Counted from the stretch's first letter, positions 7,977-18,827 are shown. The stretch: DNA of 64,000 nucleotides from Chengkuizengella sp. SCS-71B (GCF_040100845.1 NZ_JAZHSH010000001.1:2526501-2590500); one strand, 5' to 3'. Program-made: numbers and translations. The notes: generated from the letters alone by a model not told the origin.

Positions 7977-10900
7977 TTATGATGCAGAGAAAAACCCATC
8001 TTCCTCTTCATCCAATCGAACAGATACTAATTTGGATACTCCATCTTCTTCCATAGCTACCCCATATAATACATCCGCTTCTTCCATAGTACCTTTACGA
8101 TGCGTAACAACAATAAATTGTGTCTGCAATGAAAATTCCCTTAAGTATTCGGCGAAACGAGTTACATTCGCTTCATCCAATGCGGCTTCTACCTCATCCA
8201 ATACACAAAATGGTACAGGTTTTACATGTAATATTGCAAACAATAAAGCGATGGCTGTTAAAGCTCTTTCTCCACCAGATAACAATTGTAGATTTTGCAG
8301 TTTTTTCCCAGGGGGTTGTGCAACGATGTCTACACCTGTTTCTAATAAATTTTCTGGATCACTCAATAATAAATCCGCTCTTCCTCCACCAAACAACTTT
8401 GCAAATGCTACAACAAAGTTTTTGCGAATTTCTTCAAAAGTTGTAATAAAACGCTGTGACATCTCTTCATCTAATTGCCCTATAACTTGATAAAGTGTAT
8501 CTTTAGCTTCAATGAGATCTTGTTGCTGTTTCGTCAAAAATTCAAATCGATTATGAATTCGTTCAAATTCGTCAATGGCACCCAAATTTACCTCACCTAA
8601 CGAAGTGATTTTTCTTTTTAATTGCTTTACCATTTCTTGCGTTTCTACAACATCATTAGGAAGAGAATATTTTTGCTTTGCCAGTTCAAAACTGAGTTCA
8701 TAGTCTTCAGATAGTTTATTTAATAAGTTTTCCAACTCTACATCCAACCGATTCACTTTTACTTCTACTTGATGTAATTTATCCTCTGTCTGTTTCAGGG
8801 CTATTCTTTGTTCTTTTGTTTCATTTTCTTTTAATTCTATCGTCTTTAACCCATCAGCACGTTGTTTTCTTTTAAAAGCTATTTGGTTGGTGCATTCTTG
8901 TTTATTTATTTTAAGCAGATTAAATTTTTCAAGTTGTTCTACATGTTCTCTTTCATTTTTTTCAATCTCTGCTTCAAGCTGTTGTTTTGTTTGATCATTT
9001 GCATTCATTTCTATCTGTAATTGCGTTAACTCCTGTTGAAAACGTTCCAACTGTTCAATGATAGCTTGTTTCTCCTGGGTAATGGAAGCCACTCTCACTT
9101 TTAAATCCGTTAACTCATTCTGTACTTCATCTTTTATAGATTGTTTTGTTTTTTTACTCTCTTCCACTTCCTTCATCACTTGTTGTGTTCTTTCTTCTGT
9201 TTGTAAAGATTCTGTTAATTTAATATGTTCTCTTTTTTCTTTATCAATTAACTCCTCTGATTTTTGTAATAATTGTTCAAGTTCTAATTGATTTGAAGAA
9301 ATTTGCGATTCTTTATGCTCCATTTGTTGTTGATATTGATGAATTTCAGATTGTATTTTCTGTTCCTGCAAACGAAACTGTTCTCCGAGTGCTCGTAACT
9401 CTTCCAATTCTGATGAAGTTTTAGAAATTTCCTGCTTTAAATTTTTACTTTTTTCCTGTAATTGATCAAGTTGAACTTGTGAATTTGTAATCTGATGCTC
9501 CAATTCCTCAATTTGCCTTTTACGACCTAAGAGATTGGCATTTTTCTTTTGCACACTTCCCCCAGTCATAGATCCGCCAGCATTGACAACATCACCATCT
9601 AAAGTTACTACTTTAAACCGATAAGAGCAAGAAGCAGCAATTCGATTAGCATCCTCTAAGCTATCAGCAATAATTACCTGACCCAATAAATTAGAAACGA
9701 TGGATGAATAAGTAGGCTCAAACTGGATTAAATCTGCAGCTATACCAATAAAACCTTCATTTTGATCCATTTTTTTAATGTCATTTTGAGAAACAGATCG
9801 AGGTTTGATAATATCTATAGGTAAAAATGTAGCTCTACCCAACTTTCTCTGTTTCAAGTAAGAGATGGCTTGTCTGCTGTCTTGTTCATTCTCCATGACA
9901 ATAAACTGAAGAGCACCTCCAAGTGCTGTCTCAACCGCGGTTTCTAACTTAGCAGGAACGTTTACTAATTCAGCTACTGCTCCATGAACACCTCTTAAAC
10001 CTCCAGAAGTTTGCCCCCTCTTTTTTAGTACTTCTTTAACACCATGAAAAAAACCATCAAAGTCATTTTCCATTTCTTTGAAAGTATCTTTTCTTGAAAT
10101 TAAAGAATTCAATTTTTGCTGCCATTTTTGTACAGTTAATAAAATATCCTCTAACAATCTTTGTTTCTGCTTAACCTGCTCACTAATTTGAATGTATTTA
10201 TTTTTCGTATCATTAATTTGATTCTGTATTTGTTCTAAGGAAACTATTGTTGTCTCATGTTTAGTATGAAGCTCATGATGTTGTTCAGTAAAAAGCTTAT
10301 GTAATTGTTCAAGTTCTTCTTTTTTCTCGTCATTCATTCTTAGTTGTTGAGTTATATTACTGATTTCGTTTTTACTTTGTGCAATTTTATTAATTACTTT
10401 TAATAGTGTTTCTTGCAGTTGTTCCTCAGAATCAATATTCAATTCTGATGTTATGCCTAATAAATGTTCTTGTTTTTCATCTAAGTTGTGCTCAGCTTCT
10501 TTAAGTTGGTGTAGGATTTTCTCTAATTTGCTTTCAAATGAATTCTGCTCGTTTTGAATATTTTTATGACGTTGGTTTTTTTCAGTTACTAAAATTTCTT
10601 GTTGTGTTTTTTGCTGTAATAGATTTTTTTTTCTTTCTTTTAGAACCTCACCAAACCCCTCACTCTTTTCAACCTCTTCACTAAGGTTTAATAAGGTGTT
10701 TTGTAATGCATCCAATTCATCCTCTAGTTGTTTTGCAGCCATGCGGTCTTTTTCAATCGTTGCATCATGTTGATTAACAATCGTGGAAAGTTCAATTTGT
10801 TTGTTTTGTAATTGGTTTAAAGTTTCTGAGGATGCTTCCCAGTTTTGATGTGAATCTTCAATTCTATATACATAAAGTGATATATCATGTGCTTTTAATT

Positions 10901-11561
10901 GATCTTTTAATTGTTTATATAAAACAGCTTTTTCAGATTGCTTTTGTAAAGGTTCGATTTGATCCTCTAATTCAGCTATAAGGTCGTATATTCGAAGCAA
11001 GTTTTGTTCAGTTTCAGCCAGTTTTTTTTCCGATTCCTTTTTTCTAGTTTTAAACTTTACAATGCCGGAAGCTTCTTCAAAAATTCCTCTTCTCTCTTCT
11101 GAACGGTTGCTTAATATTTCTTCAATTTTACCTTGTCCAATGATAGAATATGCTTCTCTACCAATACCTGTATCCATAAAAAGCTCTATAATATCCTTCA
11201 AACGACAAGCTTGTTTGTTAATGAAATATTCACTGTCTCCACTCCGATGTATCCGTCTAGTCACTGTAACTTCACTAAAGTCAAGCAATAATTTTTCATC
11301 TGAATTATCCAATGTAAGTGAAACTTCGCCGAAGTTTACAGGCTTTCTAATCTCACTACCAGCAAAAATGATATCCTCCATTTTACCACCACGGAGCGAT
11401 TTTGCTTTTTGCTCTCCTAGCACCCAACGTATGGAATCAGAGATGTTACTTTTCCCACTTCCATTTGGTCCTACAACAGCAGTGATGCCTTGTACAAAAT
11501 CTAATGCAGTTTTGTCAGCAAAAGACTTAAAACCATATAATTCAATCCTTTTTAAATACAT
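7977..11561 (-). CDS. smc: Chromosome condensation/segregation ATPase SMC
   Basis: SMC with ScpA/ScpB forms the bacterial condensin that aligns chromosome arms from the origin. The 1194-residue protein has an N-terminal head with Walker A GPNGSGKSNISDSIRW near 32, long coiled coils rich in Gln/Glu/Leu (about 165-500 and 680-1000), a hinge around 510-640 (GGLRGVHGAVAELV), and a C-terminal head with the signature LLSGGERALTA and Walker B PFCVLDEVEAALDE. Start MYLKRIELYGFKSFA and length are typical. GAGGTGA lies upstream of the ATG. Confidence 0.98.
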   Translation of the reverse strand: MYLKRIELYGFKSFADKTALDFVQGITAVVGPNGSGKSNISDSIRWVLGEQKAKSLRGGKMEDIIFAGSEIRKPVNFGEVSLTLDNSDEKLLLDFSEVTVTRRIHRSGDSEYFINKQACRLKDIIELFMDTGIGREAYSIIGQGKIEEILSNRSEERRGIFEEASGIVKFKTRKKESEKKLAETEQNLLRIYDLIAELEDQIEPLQKQSEKAVLYKQLKDQLKAHDISLYVYRIEDSHQNWEASSETLNQLQNKQIELSTIVNQHDATIEKDRMAAKQLEDELDALQNTLLNLSEEVEKSEGFGEVLKERKKNLLQQKTQQEILVTEKNQRHKNIQNEQNSFESKLEKILHQLKEAEHNLDEKQEHLLGITSELNIDSEEQLQETLLKVINKIAQSKNEISNITQQLRMNDEKKEELEQLHKLFTEQHHELHTKHETTIVSLEQIQNQINDTKNKYIQISEQVKQKQRLLEDILLTVQKWQQKLNSLISRKDTFKEMENDFDGFFHGVKEVLKKRGQTSGGLRGVHGAVAELVNVPAKLETAVETALGGALQFIVMENEQDSRQAISYLKQRKLGRATFLPIDIIKPRSVSQNDIKKMDQNEGFIGIAADLIQFEPTYSSIVSNLLGQVIIADSLEDANRIAASCSYRFKVVTLDGDVVNAGGSMTGGSVQKKNANLLGRKRQIEELEHQITNSQVQLDQLQEKSKNLKQEISKTSSELEELRALGEQFRLQEQKIQSEIHQYQQQMEHKESQISSNQLELEQLLQKSEELIDKEKREHIKLTESLQTEERTQQVMKEVEESKKTKQSIKDEVQNELTDLKVRVASITQEKQAIIEQLERFQQELTQLQIEMNANDQTKQQLEAEIEKNEREHVEQLEKFNLLKINKQECTNQIAFKRKQRADGLKTIELKENETKEQRIALKQTEDKLHQVEVKVNRLDVELENLLNKLSEDYELSFELAKQKYSLPNDVVETQEMVKQLKRKITSLGEVNLGAIDEFERIHNRFEFLTKQQQDLIEAKDTLYQVIGQLDEEMSQRFITTFEEIRKNFVVAFAKLFGGGRADLLLSDPENLLETGVDIVAQPPGKKLQNLQLLSGGERALTAIALLFAILHVKPVPFCVLDEVEAALDEANVTRFAEYLREFSLQTQFIVVTHRKGTMEEADVLYGVAMEEDGVSKLVSVRLDEEEDGFFSAS

Positions 11562-11600
11562 ATAAAGGTCTCACCTCATGAATTAATATAACATAATTTC

Positions 11601-11712
11601 ACCCCAAAAAGTGAACTACTTCTTTAGATTCCCAGTTCCTGGATGAACTGGTGTCGATGTTAGCCACACGGACGTGGCTGGTTTAAATCGACCGATTACT
11701 TTTGCGGGGACC
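11601..11712. repeat. Dispersed hairpin repeat, copy 1 (smc-rnc spacer)
   Basis: The outer arms CCCCAAAAAGT (11602-11612) and ACTTTTGCGGGG (11698-11709) can pair. They enclose two perfect small hairpins: CCAGTTC/GAACTGG (11632-11651) and AGCCAC/GTGGCT (11662-11679). GGGGACC follows the right arm. The same outer arms recur at 31068-31118 and 63486-63539 with different inner hairpins. The rest of the 267-bp smc-rnc gap (to 11828) holds no gene that I can support. Confidence 0.75.
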
Positions 11713-11828
11713 ATTTCTTTAAATGAAAAGAGCGCCAGCAAGTTTTTATACTTGAGGAGCCCTTCTAATAAAACTTTAATTGAACGGATTCTACAAACGC
11801 TCATCGATCGATGAATTTACAACTTTTA

Positions 11829-12521
11829 TTATTTATAATTTAATTTTATAAGTGCTTTAGAAGCAGCTTGTTGTTCTGCTTCTTTTTTTGATCGACCTGT
11901 ACCCTTACCTAGAGATGTGTCATTCATACTGACTTCAGATACAAAAAGTCTTTCATGAGCAGGACCACTTTCATCAACTATTCTATATTTTATTACACCC
12001 ATATTATGCTGTTGAGTAAATTCCTGAAGCTGTGTTTTGTAGTCTTTTAATTGCGGTTTGCCTTCGCTTGATAACTTAGGGAAAATATACTTTTCTAGAA
12101 ATGTCTTCACTGCTTCTAAACCTTGATCAAGAAACAATGCCCCCATAAAGGATTCAAATAAATCTGCCAACAGAGCAGGTCTTGCTCTACCACCCGTCAA
12201 CTCTTCTCCTTTACCGAGAAATGCATAGGCCCCAAAATCTAAAGCTGAGGCAAACTTTTCTAAGGATGGCTCGCAAACAATAGAAGCTCTTAATTTCGTT
12301 AACTCTCCCTCTGGTAATCGTCGATAGGTTTGAAATAAATATTCAGAGATCGTTAATTCAAGTACTGCATCACCTAAAAATTCTAATCTTTCATTATCTT
12401 CATATTTAGATAAGCGATGTTCATTCACATAGGATGAGTGAGTAAATGCTTGCTTTAATAATTTTTGATTTTTAAAATAAATATCCAACTTTGTTTGTAA
12501 TTGTTTCAAATCCTGATTCAT
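11829..12521 (-). CDS. rnc: Ribonuclease III
   Basis: RNase III cuts double-stranded RNA, including rRNA precursors, scRNA and mRNA-antisense duplexes. The 230-residue protein has the catalytic domain with [20 protein letters not shown] near 45 and the second acidic site in [16 protein letters not shown], then a C-terminal dsRNA-binding domain (LQEFTQQHN... [18 protein letters not shown]). ATG 12521 follows TTTAGGTGG at good spacing; the frame opens four codons earlier at GTG without one. fabF lies upstream; a structured repeat separates it from smc. Confidence 0.97.
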   Translation of the reverse strand: MNQDLKQLQTKLDIYFKNQKLLKQAFTHSSYVNEHRLSKYEDNERLEFLGDAVLELTISEYLFQTYRRLPEGELTKLRASIVCEPSLEKFASALDFGAYAFLGKGEELTGGRARPALLADLFESFMGALFLDQGLEAVKTFLEKYIFPKLSSEGKPQLKDYKTQLQEFTQQHNMGVIKYRIVDESGPAHERLFVSEVSMNDTSLGKGTGRSKKEAEQQAASKALIKLNYK

Positions 12522-12598
12522 ATATTTCACCACCTAAACGATTAAAGTATGACTACATATAGAAAGATTTAGCTTTTTGTTTCTAATGATCACTACTT

Positions 12599-13834
12599 TT
12601 ATTTTATTTTTTTCATAATAATACTGGCGTTATGACCACCAAAACCAAATGAATTAGACAGTGCCACTTTAACATCAGATTTACGAGCTACATTTGCGAT
12701 GTAGTCAAGATCACACTGGGGATCTTGATCATCTAGATTTATAGTAGGTGGGATCATCCCGTGTTTTAAAGTCAATCCAGTAATAACAGCTTCAAGCCCT
12801 CCTGCCGCTCCTAATAAATGACCTGTCATTGATTTAGTGGAGCTGACAGCCAACTGATATGCATGGTCTCCAAATGTTTCTTTGATTGCATTCGTTTCTG
12901 AGATATCACCGACTGGAGTTGAGGTTCCGTGGGCATTGATATAATCTATTTCTTCTGGTTGAATTCCAGCATCTTTCAGCGCATTCTTCATACATCTTTC
13001 AGCACCATCTGGAGCTGGATCAGTGATATGATACGCATCTCCACTCATTCCATAACCTATAATTTCACTATATATTTTAGCATTTCGCTTCATAGCGTGT
13101 TCATATGACTCTAATATCAAAACTCCAGCACCCTCACCCATGACAAAACCATCTCTACCAATATCGAAGGGGCGACTTGCCTTTTCGGGTTCATCATTTC
13201 TTGTTGACATTGCACGTAATGCACAAAATCCAGCCATACCTGTTAATGTAATTGGAGCTTCCGCCCCGCCACAAATCATGACATCCGCATCCCCTCGTTG
13301 AATCAATTTAAAAGAATCCCCGATGGAATGAGTACCTGTAGCGCAAGCTGTTACAGGTGTCGTATTAGGTCCTTTTGCCCCCGTACGGATAGATATCTGA
13401 CCTGATGCCATATTCGCAATCATCATAGGAATAAAAAATGGACTTACACGTCTTGGTCCTTTTGTTTGCAATATTGTATGTTGTTCTTCCCATGTTTGCA
13501 GTCCACCAACACCTGAGCCAACGATTACACCCGTTCTTTCAGGATCTGTATCTTCTTTTATGTTTAAATCAGCATCTTCCAAGGCATGAGTTGCTGCTGC
13601 AATCGCTAGTTGCACAAATCGATCCATTTTACGTGCTTCTTTTTTCTCCATATAATCTTCAGGATTAAAGTCTTTTATTGAAGCAGCAATTTGGGTACTT
13701 AAATCACTGACATCGATGGATTCAATGATAGAGATACCTGATTTCCCCTCTAATAAATTGTTCCAAAATGGTTCTAACTTAGAACCAAGGGAGGATGTTA
13801 CACCCAAACCTGTAATCACTACTCTTTGTTTCAT
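12599..13834 (-). CDS. fabF: 3-oxoacyl-[ACP] synthase II
   Basis: FabF condenses malonyl-ACP with growing acyl-ACP during fatty-acid elongation. The 411-residue protein carries the Cys-His-His triad: Cys in [14 protein letters not shown] near 164, His in [11 protein letters not shown] near 303 and His in [15 protein letters not shown] near 338. Start [14 protein letters not shown] at 13834 follows GAGGTG; the frame extends upstream without support. It lies apart from the fapR-acpP operon, with its own promoter at 13989-14017. Confidence 0.97.
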   Translation of the reverse strand: MKQRVVITGLGVTSSLGSKLEPFWNNLLEGKSGISIIESIDVSDLSTQIAASIKDFNPEDYMEKKEARKMDRFVQLAIAAATHALEDADLNIKEDTDPERTGVIVGSGVGGLQTWEEQHTILQTKGPRRVSPFFIPMMIANMASGQISIRTGAKGPNTTPVTACATGTHSIGDSFKLIQRGDADVMICGGAEAPITLTGMAGFCALRAMSTRNDEPEKASRPFDIGRDGFVMGEGAGVLILESYEHAMKRNAKIYSEIIGYGMSGDAYHITDPAPDGAERCMKNALKDAGIQPEEIDYINAHGTSTPVGDISETNAIKETFGDHAYQLAVSSTKSMTGHLLGAAGGLEAVITGLTLKHGMIPPTINLDDQDPQCDLDYIANVARKSDVKVALSNSFGFGGHNASIIMKKIK

Positions 13835-13988
13835 TAAATTCACCTCTATATAAAACATAATAAGCTTCTCGCCAACCATGAATTAGCTATTAGAGCTTCC
13901 TTGTTTATAAAATATGATAAAAATCAATAGGAATTATATTAATACTAATTGATTCAAAAGTATGTACATTAAAACATACATAAGGTTA

Positions 13989-14017
13989 ATTATACCATAT
14001 AAGTCACATCACAACAA
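13989..14017 (-). promoter_or_regulatory. Sigma-A promoter of fabF; rest of the 13835-14195 gap
   Basis: On the minus strand TTGTTG, a 17-nt spacer, TATAAT. The start would be near 13982, giving a leader of about 150 nt. The 361-bp gap also holds the hairpin at 14142-14166 after acpP and an ATACTAAT half-site at 13942-13949 that resembles only one arm of a FapR operator. I see no gene in the gap. Confidence 0.65.
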
Positions 14018-14141
14018 ACGTTAGTTCGCTATATGAATTTATTTCTAAACTAATAAAATCATCTATTCATGACCTTTCATAGATCCCGTTTCGTAATTTC
14101 CCTCTATTCACATCATTTATAAAATTCAAATAATAGATAAT

Positions 14142-14166
14142 AGTCCCGTTAATAAACGGGACTTGA
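14142..14166 (-). terminator. Probable terminator after acpP
   Basis: The stem AAGTCCCGTT/AACGGGACT with a four-base loop lies about 30 nt past the acpP stop. The following minus-strand sequence is T-rich (ATTATCTATTATTTG) but not a clean U-run, so strength is uncertain. Confidence 0.55.
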
Positions 14167-14195
14167 AGATTCTAATTAAATTATATAAGGTTCAA

Positions 14196-14429
14196 TTATT
14201 TATGTGATTCTATGTAATTCACAACTTCACCTACGGTATTAATTTTTTCAGCATCTTCATCAGAAATTTCCATTTCAAACTCATCTTCTAATTCCATGAT
14301 TAACTCAACTACATCTAAAGAATCTGCACCTAAATCATCTTTAAAAGATGCTTCGGGAGTAACTTCAGCTTCATCAACACCAAGACGATCAACAATAATT
14401 TTCTTAATGCGATCTACTAATTCTGACAT
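14196..14429 (-). CDS. acpP: Acyl carrier protein
   Basis: ACP carries acyl chains on a 4'-phosphopantetheine arm for fatty-acid and phospholipid synthesis. The 77-residue acidic protein has the modification Ser in [16 protein letters not shown] near residue 37. A GGAGGTG ribosome-binding site lies before the ATG. It is the last gene of the fapR-plsX-fabH-fabD-fabG-acpP run; a hairpin follows it. Normal length. Confidence 0.98.
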   Translation of the reverse strand: MSELVDRIKKIIVDRLGVDEAEVTPEASFKDDLGADSLDVVELIMELEDEFEMEISDEDAEKINTVGEVVNYIESHK

Positions 14430-14491
14430 TCAGTTCACCTCCTCCATGGTATTATACTTAAAATCAACTAGAATTTCCATATGCTTTTTAA

Positions 14492-15232
14492 TTACATATA
14501 CATTCCACCATCTACATGTAAAGTCTGACCAGTTATATAGGAAGACTCTTCATTAGCAAGGAATTTCACCGCATTTGCAATTTCAGCAGGCTGTCCCATT
14601 CTTGCTAGCGGAATCTGATTTAAAATTCCTTCTTCTAAATCCCCCTTTAAATGGTCCGTCATATCTGTCTCAATAAACCCCGGCGCTACTGCATTTACAG
14701 TAATTCCTCGTGGGGCTAACTCCCTAGCAGCTGATTTGGTTAAACCTATAACCCCTGCTTTTGCTGCCACATAATTAGCTTGCCCCGCATTCCCTAATAC
14801 TCCTACAACGGAAGAAATATTAATAATTCTGCCTGAACGCTGTTTCATCATAGGTCTTGAAGCCGCTTTAATACAGTTGAAGACCCCCTTTAAATTGATA
14901 TCAATAACTTGATCAAATTCATCTTCTTTCATTCTCATTAACAAATTATCTCTTGTTACGCCAGCATTATTCACCAAAATATCAACCTTACCAAATGTTT
15001 TTATCGTTTCCTTGAACATATCATTAACTTCAGAAACTTGAGAAACATTCGCTTTAATTTTAATCGCTTTTTGCCCCAAGTCTTCTATAGTCTCTACAAC
15101 TTCAGCTGCAGCCTTTTCATTCCCAGCAAAATTCACAACGATATCTGCACCTGCTTCTGCCAAAGATAACGCAATGGATTTCCCAATTCCACGAGAAGCT
15201 CCTGTTACCAAAGCGACTTTCCCCTTAAGCAT
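14492..15232 (-). CDS. fabG: 3-oxoacyl-[ACP] reductase
   Basis: FabG reduces 3-oxoacyl-ACP with NADPH. It is a 246-residue short-chain dehydrogenase with nucleotide-binding [19 protein letters not shown] near 10, NNAG near 88, catalytic Ser in NISSVVG, and YVAAKAG (YxxxK) near 154. The C-terminus [12 protein letters not shown] is typical. The start overlaps the end of fabD by 8 nt, so translation is coupled. Confidence 0.97.
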   Translation of the reverse strand: MLKGKVALVTGASRGIGKSIALSLAEAGADIVVNFAGNEKAAAEVVETIEDLGQKAIKIKANVSQVSEVNDMFKETIKTFGKVDILVNNAGVTRDNLLMRMKEDEFDQVIDINLKGVFNCIKAASRPMMKQRSGRIINISSVVGVLGNAGQANYVAAKAGVIGLTKSAARELAPRGITVNAVAPGFIETDMTDHLKGDLEEGILNQIPLARMGQPAEIANAVKFLANEESSYITGQTLHVDGGMYM

Positions 15233-16166
15233 GTAATCCCTCCATTTTAAAATCTGCTATTGATTTCATGTCATTAATAGAAAACACCTTAACTTTACGA
15301 TTAATCTTTTTAATTAATCCTGCTAAAACTTTTCCTGATCCAACTTCAAAGAACGTATCCACCCCTTGTTCAAGTAAGTAATTAATACTATCTTCCCACT
15401 GGACGGGTGCGCATACTTGGTCAACTAATAATTTTTGGATTTCTTTCGGTTGTGTTACCATACTTGCTGTTACATTAGCAACAACTGGGACTTGTGGATT
15501 GTTTAATGTTATTTCATCCAATGTCAATGCGAGTTTATCTGCTGCGTCTTTCATAAGAGTAGAATGAAAAGGTCCACTCACTTCCAAAGGAAGCACTCTC
15601 TTCGCTCCTGCTTCTTTCCCTTTTTCAACAATCTCCTGAACACCTTCGGTTGTCCCAGAAATCACGATTTGGCCAGGACAATTTATATTCGCCATTTCAA
15701 CTAATCCTACATTTTGACTTACTTCTTTACACAGATCCTCTAACCGCTCTCTTCCTAAGCCAAGAACTGCAGCCATCGTCCCCTTCCCCTTTGGAACAGC
15801 CTGATCCATAAACTCACCGCGTAATCGAACCGTTTTTAAGGCATCCTCAAAACTAAGTACCCTCGCAGATACTAAAGCGCTATATTCTCCTAGACTATGT
15901 CCTGCTACAAAATCAGGACGAACCCCCGCCTCTTTAAAAACCTCATACAGAGCTACACTCGTCGTAAGCAAAGCAGGTTGTGTATTATAAGTAAGTTTTA
16001 ATTCTCCTTCAGGTCCTTTAAATATTAAATCTGTTAATTTAAAACCTAATATTTCATCTGCTTTATCATAAATTTGCCTAGCACCCTCATGTTGTTCATA
16101 AACATCCAACCCCATGCCAACAGTTTGAGCACCTTGTCCTGGAAAAACAAATGCAATTTTCCCCAT
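15225..16166 (-). CDS. fabD: Malonyl-CoA-ACP transacylase
   Basis: FabD moves malonyl from CoA to ACP and supplies the extender unit. In 313 residues it has [14 protein letters not shown] near 5, the nucleophile Ser in [11 protein letters not shown] near 92 and the catalytic His in GPFHSTLM near 202. It lies 46 nt after fabH and overlaps fabG by 8 nt. Its malonyl-CoA substrate is also the inducer sensed by FapR, encoded at the head of the operon. Confidence 0.97.
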   Translation of the reverse strand: MGKIAFVFPGQGAQTVGMGLDVYEQHEGARQIYDKADEILGFKLTDLIFKGPEGELKLTYNTQPALLTTSVALYEVFKEAGVRPDFVAGHSLGEYSALVSARVLSFEDALKTVRLRGEFMDQAVPKGKGTMAAVLGLGRERLEDLCKEVSQNVGLVEMANINCPGQIVISGTTEGVQEIVEKGKEAGAKRVLPLEVSGPFHSTLMKDAADKLALTLDEITLNNPQVPVVANVTASMVTQPKEIQKLLVDQVCAPVQWEDSINYLLEQGVDTFFEVGSGKVLAGLIKKINRKVKVFSINDMKSIADFKMEGLHA

Positions 16167-16211
16167 TTAATCAACTCCTAATTAATGTGGTGTTAAAACT
16201 TCCTTACTCCC

Positions 16212-17198
16212 TTACCAAATAAGTACGGAAGCTCCCCATGTTAACCCACCACCGAAACCAACGAGTACAACACAGTCGCCTTCACCTATTCTTCCCTGTT
16301 CATTAGCCTCTGCTAAAGCAATCGGTATGGAAGCTGCAGATACATTGCCATAATTTTGTAAATTAACAATGCATTTGTCCTCAGACAATTCCAGACGATC
16401 CAAAGCAGCTTGTATAATGCGTATGTTGGCTTGGTGAGGAACTAAAAAGTCAATATCTGATTTACTTAAATTTGCTTTTTTAAGCGCTTCTTCAGCAGCT
16501 AATCCCATAACTCGAACTGCAAATTTAAATACTTCTCTACCTTCCATGGAAATGTAGTGCAATTTATTTTCAATTGAATGTGTTGAGGAAGGATACCTTG
16601 ATCCTCCTCCTTCAACTTTTAGCAGGTCGCCACCTGAGCCGTCTGCACCCAATTCAAATGAACGAAAACCTCTATGGCTGGCAACAGGTCCAAGTACAAC
16701 AGCCCCTGCCCCATCACCAAATAGTATACATGTATTACGATCTGTATAATCAGTTAATGTAGATAAACTTTCAGCACCGACTACTAGAATATATTTATAT
16801 GTACCATTCGCTATAAAATTGGATGCATTTGCTAAACCATAAATAAATCCTGAACATGCTGCAGATAAATCATAAGCAGCTGCCTTTCTAGCACCTAATT
16901 TATCTTGTAATATACACGCAGTAGAAGGTAGAGGCATGTCTGGTGTAACTGTTGTAACTACTATAAGGTCAAGATCCTCAGCTTCTATTCCTGCATTTTT
17001 CAAAGCCTGATCAGCTGCTTTTAATGCAAGATCTGACGTTGCTTGGTCTTCAGCTATTATTCTTCTTTCTTCAATTCCAGTACGACCTTTAATCCACTCA
17101 TCATTTGTTTCAACCATGCTCTCTAAATCTTTGTTGGTTAATATTTTTTCAGGAACATATTTTCCAGTGCCTATAATTCCAACTGAAATATTACTCAT
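16212..17198 (-). CDS. fabH: 3-oxoacyl-[ACP] synthase III
   Basis: FabH starts fatty-acid synthesis by condensing acyl-CoA primers (often branched in Bacillales) with malonyl-ACP. The 328-residue protein has the triad Cys in LSAACSGFIYGL near 113, His in PHQANIRIIQA near 254 and Asn in NYGNVSAASIPIAL near 284. The start MSNISVGIIGTGKYVPEK is normal. It sits between plsX and fabD, 15 nt after plsX. Confidence 0.97.
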   Translation of the reverse strand: MSNISVGIIGTGKYVPEKILTNKDLESMVETNDEWIKGRTGIEERRIIAEDQATSDLALKAADQALKNAGIEAEDLDLIVVTTVTPDMPLPSTACILQDKLGARKAAAYDLSAACSGFIYGLANASNFIANGTYKYILVVGAESLSTLTDYTDRNTCILFGDGAGAVVLGPVASHRGFRSFELGADGSGGDLLKVEGGGSRYPSSTHSIENKLHYISMEGREVFKFAVRVMGLAAEEALKKANLSKSDIDFLVPHQANIRIIQAALDRLELSEDKCIVNLQNYGNVSAASIPIALAEANEQGRIGEGDCVVLVGFGGGLTWGASVLIW

Positions 17199-17212
17199 CT
17201 TCTATTATGCCC

Positions 17213-18199
17213 TCATTTCTTACCAATCTCTGAAGCAATTGAATCCACCAATTTCTTTTCAATTGCATTTCTGGCCTGACCGATTGCATTTTTAACGGCA
17301 TTTGCATCAGAGGAGCCATGGCTTTTAATACATACACCATTTACACCTAATAACGGTGCTCCACCATAAGTAGTATAATCCATCTTCTTTTTAAAAGCGC
17401 TCAAGCTAGGCTTTAGAATAGCTGCAGCTGCTTTTCTAAGCAAGTTTTTCGTTAGTTCGACTTTCAAAACAGAAAATATATTACTCGCTGTTCCTTCCAT
17501 CGCTTTTAATAATATGTTACCTACAAAACCATCACATATAAGTACATCACAATTTCGATTCAATACATCTCTTGCTTCTACATTTCCTATAAAATGGATT
17601 GGAAGCTGCTTAAGTAAAGGGTATACTTCTTTTGTAATTTCACTACCTTTTCCCTCTTCTGTTCCTACATTAAGTAGCCCAACCCTTGGAGAGTCTATCC
17701 CATGAATTTTTGTTCTGTATATATTCCCCATCAGGGCATATTGCACTAAATGCTCAGCAGAAGCATCCATATTTGCTCCTAAATCTAATGCAAGCAAACC
17801 TACATTGTCCATTGTTGGCAACATAGGAGCTAAAGCAGGCCTTTCAACACCAGGGATACGACCGATGACGAGCAATCCAGTTGTCATTAATGCTCCTGTA
17901 TTTCCAGCAGAAATCATTGCATCAGCACTTTTATCCTTTACCATTCTCCCTGCTAATACCATAGATGAGTTTTTTTTACGGCGTACTGCTCTGACAGGCT
18001 CTTCATTTCCTGAAATCATCTCATCCGTGTGAGTAACTGAAATATTGGGAAAAGAGGGATCAAGAAATGAATGAATTTGTTTAGAATCTCCCACTAAAAT
18101 AATTTCAATATCTTTCCATTGTTTGGCCGCTAACATCGCACCCTTTACATTTACCTCAGGTGCATGATCTCCACCCATCGCATCAATCGCGATTTTCAT
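17213..18199 (-). CDS. plsX: Phosphate acyltransferase PlsX
   Basis: PlsX makes acyl-phosphate from acyl-ACP, the acyl donor for PlsY. Acyl-phosphate also interconverts with fatty acids through the FakAB kinase encoded at 40.9-43.4 kb. The 328-residue protein begins MKIAIDAMGGDHAPE and contains GRIPGVERPALAPMLPT and NVGTEEGKG. Start 18199 follows GGGAGTGA; the frame opens far upstream inside fapR without support. It lies 16 nt after fapR. Confidence 0.97.
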   Translation of the reverse strand: MKIAIDAMGGDHAPEVNVKGAMLAAKQWKDIEIILVGDSKQIHSFLDPSFPNISVTHTDEMISGNEEPVRAVRRKKNSSMVLAGRMVKDKSADAMISAGNTGALMTTGLLVIGRIPGVERPALAPMLPTMDNVGLLALDLGANMDASAEHLVQYALMGNIYRTKIHGIDSPRVGLLNVGTEEGKGSEITKEVYPLLKQLPIHFIGNVEARDVLNRNCDVLICDGFVGNILLKAMEGTASNIFSVLKVELTKNLLRKAAAAILKPSLSAFKKKMDYTTYGGAPLLGVNGVCIKSHGSSDANAVKNAIGQARNAIEKKLVDSIASEIGKK

Positions 18200-18215
18200 G
18201 GGGGTCACTCCCTCA

Positions 18216-18794
18216 TTATTTATTTTTATGTTCTGAACGAAAGATGACAAAATTCCCTTCAAAAACAAGCTCATTACCAACGTATGTAAACACATCAACA
18301 TTTGCTTTATCTTGATTCAATGAATCATTGCGCACATAAGCTTTCGCGATACATTTTTCCCCTAATTTCACCGATCGTACAAAACGGATATCCGCGGAAG
18401 CCGTTAATGCTACCTCATCATCTATAACCGCGATTGCCAGCGAATTGCCTTGAGAGAATATATGATGACCTCTAGCTATTTTTGTTTTAGCAAAAACATG
18501 TTCTTCATTAATTTCAAAAATAGAGATTGCGCTTTTATCTAATTGTAAATCAACTATTTCTCCAATAACTTCATCAATTTGAAGCGAAACCACTTGATCA
18601 TAAGATTTTTCCGCCATTAATTTTATTCTTTCTCGAAGCTCAGGAATACCAAGCTCCATCCTATCTAACCTAATCGTTTGAATACTAACATTAAATTTCT
18701 TTGTAAGTTGTTCATCGGTTATAAATGGATTTTGTTCAATTTCTTTTGCTAATTCCAATAACCGCTTCTGTTTTGGAAGCCGTCCGATTCTCAT
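18216..18794 (-). CDS. fapR: Fatty acid and phospholipid biosynthesis repressor FapR
   Basis: FapR represses fab and pls genes and is released by malonyl-CoA. It has an N-terminal helix-turn-helix (FITDEQLTKKFNVSIQTIRLD near 30) and a C-terminal hotdog effector domain (residues about 75-190, with EINEEHVFAKTKIARGHHIFSQ). I chose ATG 18794 (192 residues, MRIGRLPKQKR); a TTG at 18803 is possible. An operator-like sequence overlaps its own transcription start, so the operon is probably autoregulated. It heads fapR-plsX-fabH-fabD-fabG-acpP. Confidence 0.95.
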   Translation of the reverse strand: MRIGRLPKQKRLLELAKEIEQNPFITDEQLTKKFNVSIQTIRLDRMELGIPELRERIKLMAEKSYDQVVSLQIDEVIGEIVDLQLDKSAISIFEINEEHVFAKTKIARGHHIFSQGNSLAIAVIDDEVALTASADIRFVRSVKLGEKCIAKAYVRNDSLNQDKANVDVFTYVGNELVFEGNFVIFRSEHKNK

Positions 18795-18806
18795 CACCAC
18801 CAAAAA

Positions 18807-18824
18807 TTATTACCTGATACTAAA
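18807..18824. promoter_or_regulatory. FapR operator
   Basis: TTATTACCTGATACTAAA matches the known FapR inverted repeat (TTAGTACCT..TACTAA) at all but one or two positions. It covers the predicted transcription start of fapR, a typical repressor position. Confidence 0.8.
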
Positions 18825-18827
18825 AGT

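Noticed and set aside
11616-11804. 62-codon minus-strand open frame in the smc-rnc gap
   Set aside because: It lies over the hairpin repeat and its peptide looks like a by-product of the repeated sequence.
13934-13950. Possible FapR operator upstream of fabF
   Set aside because: Only the right half (ATACTAA) fits; the left half does not match, so I did not call an operator.
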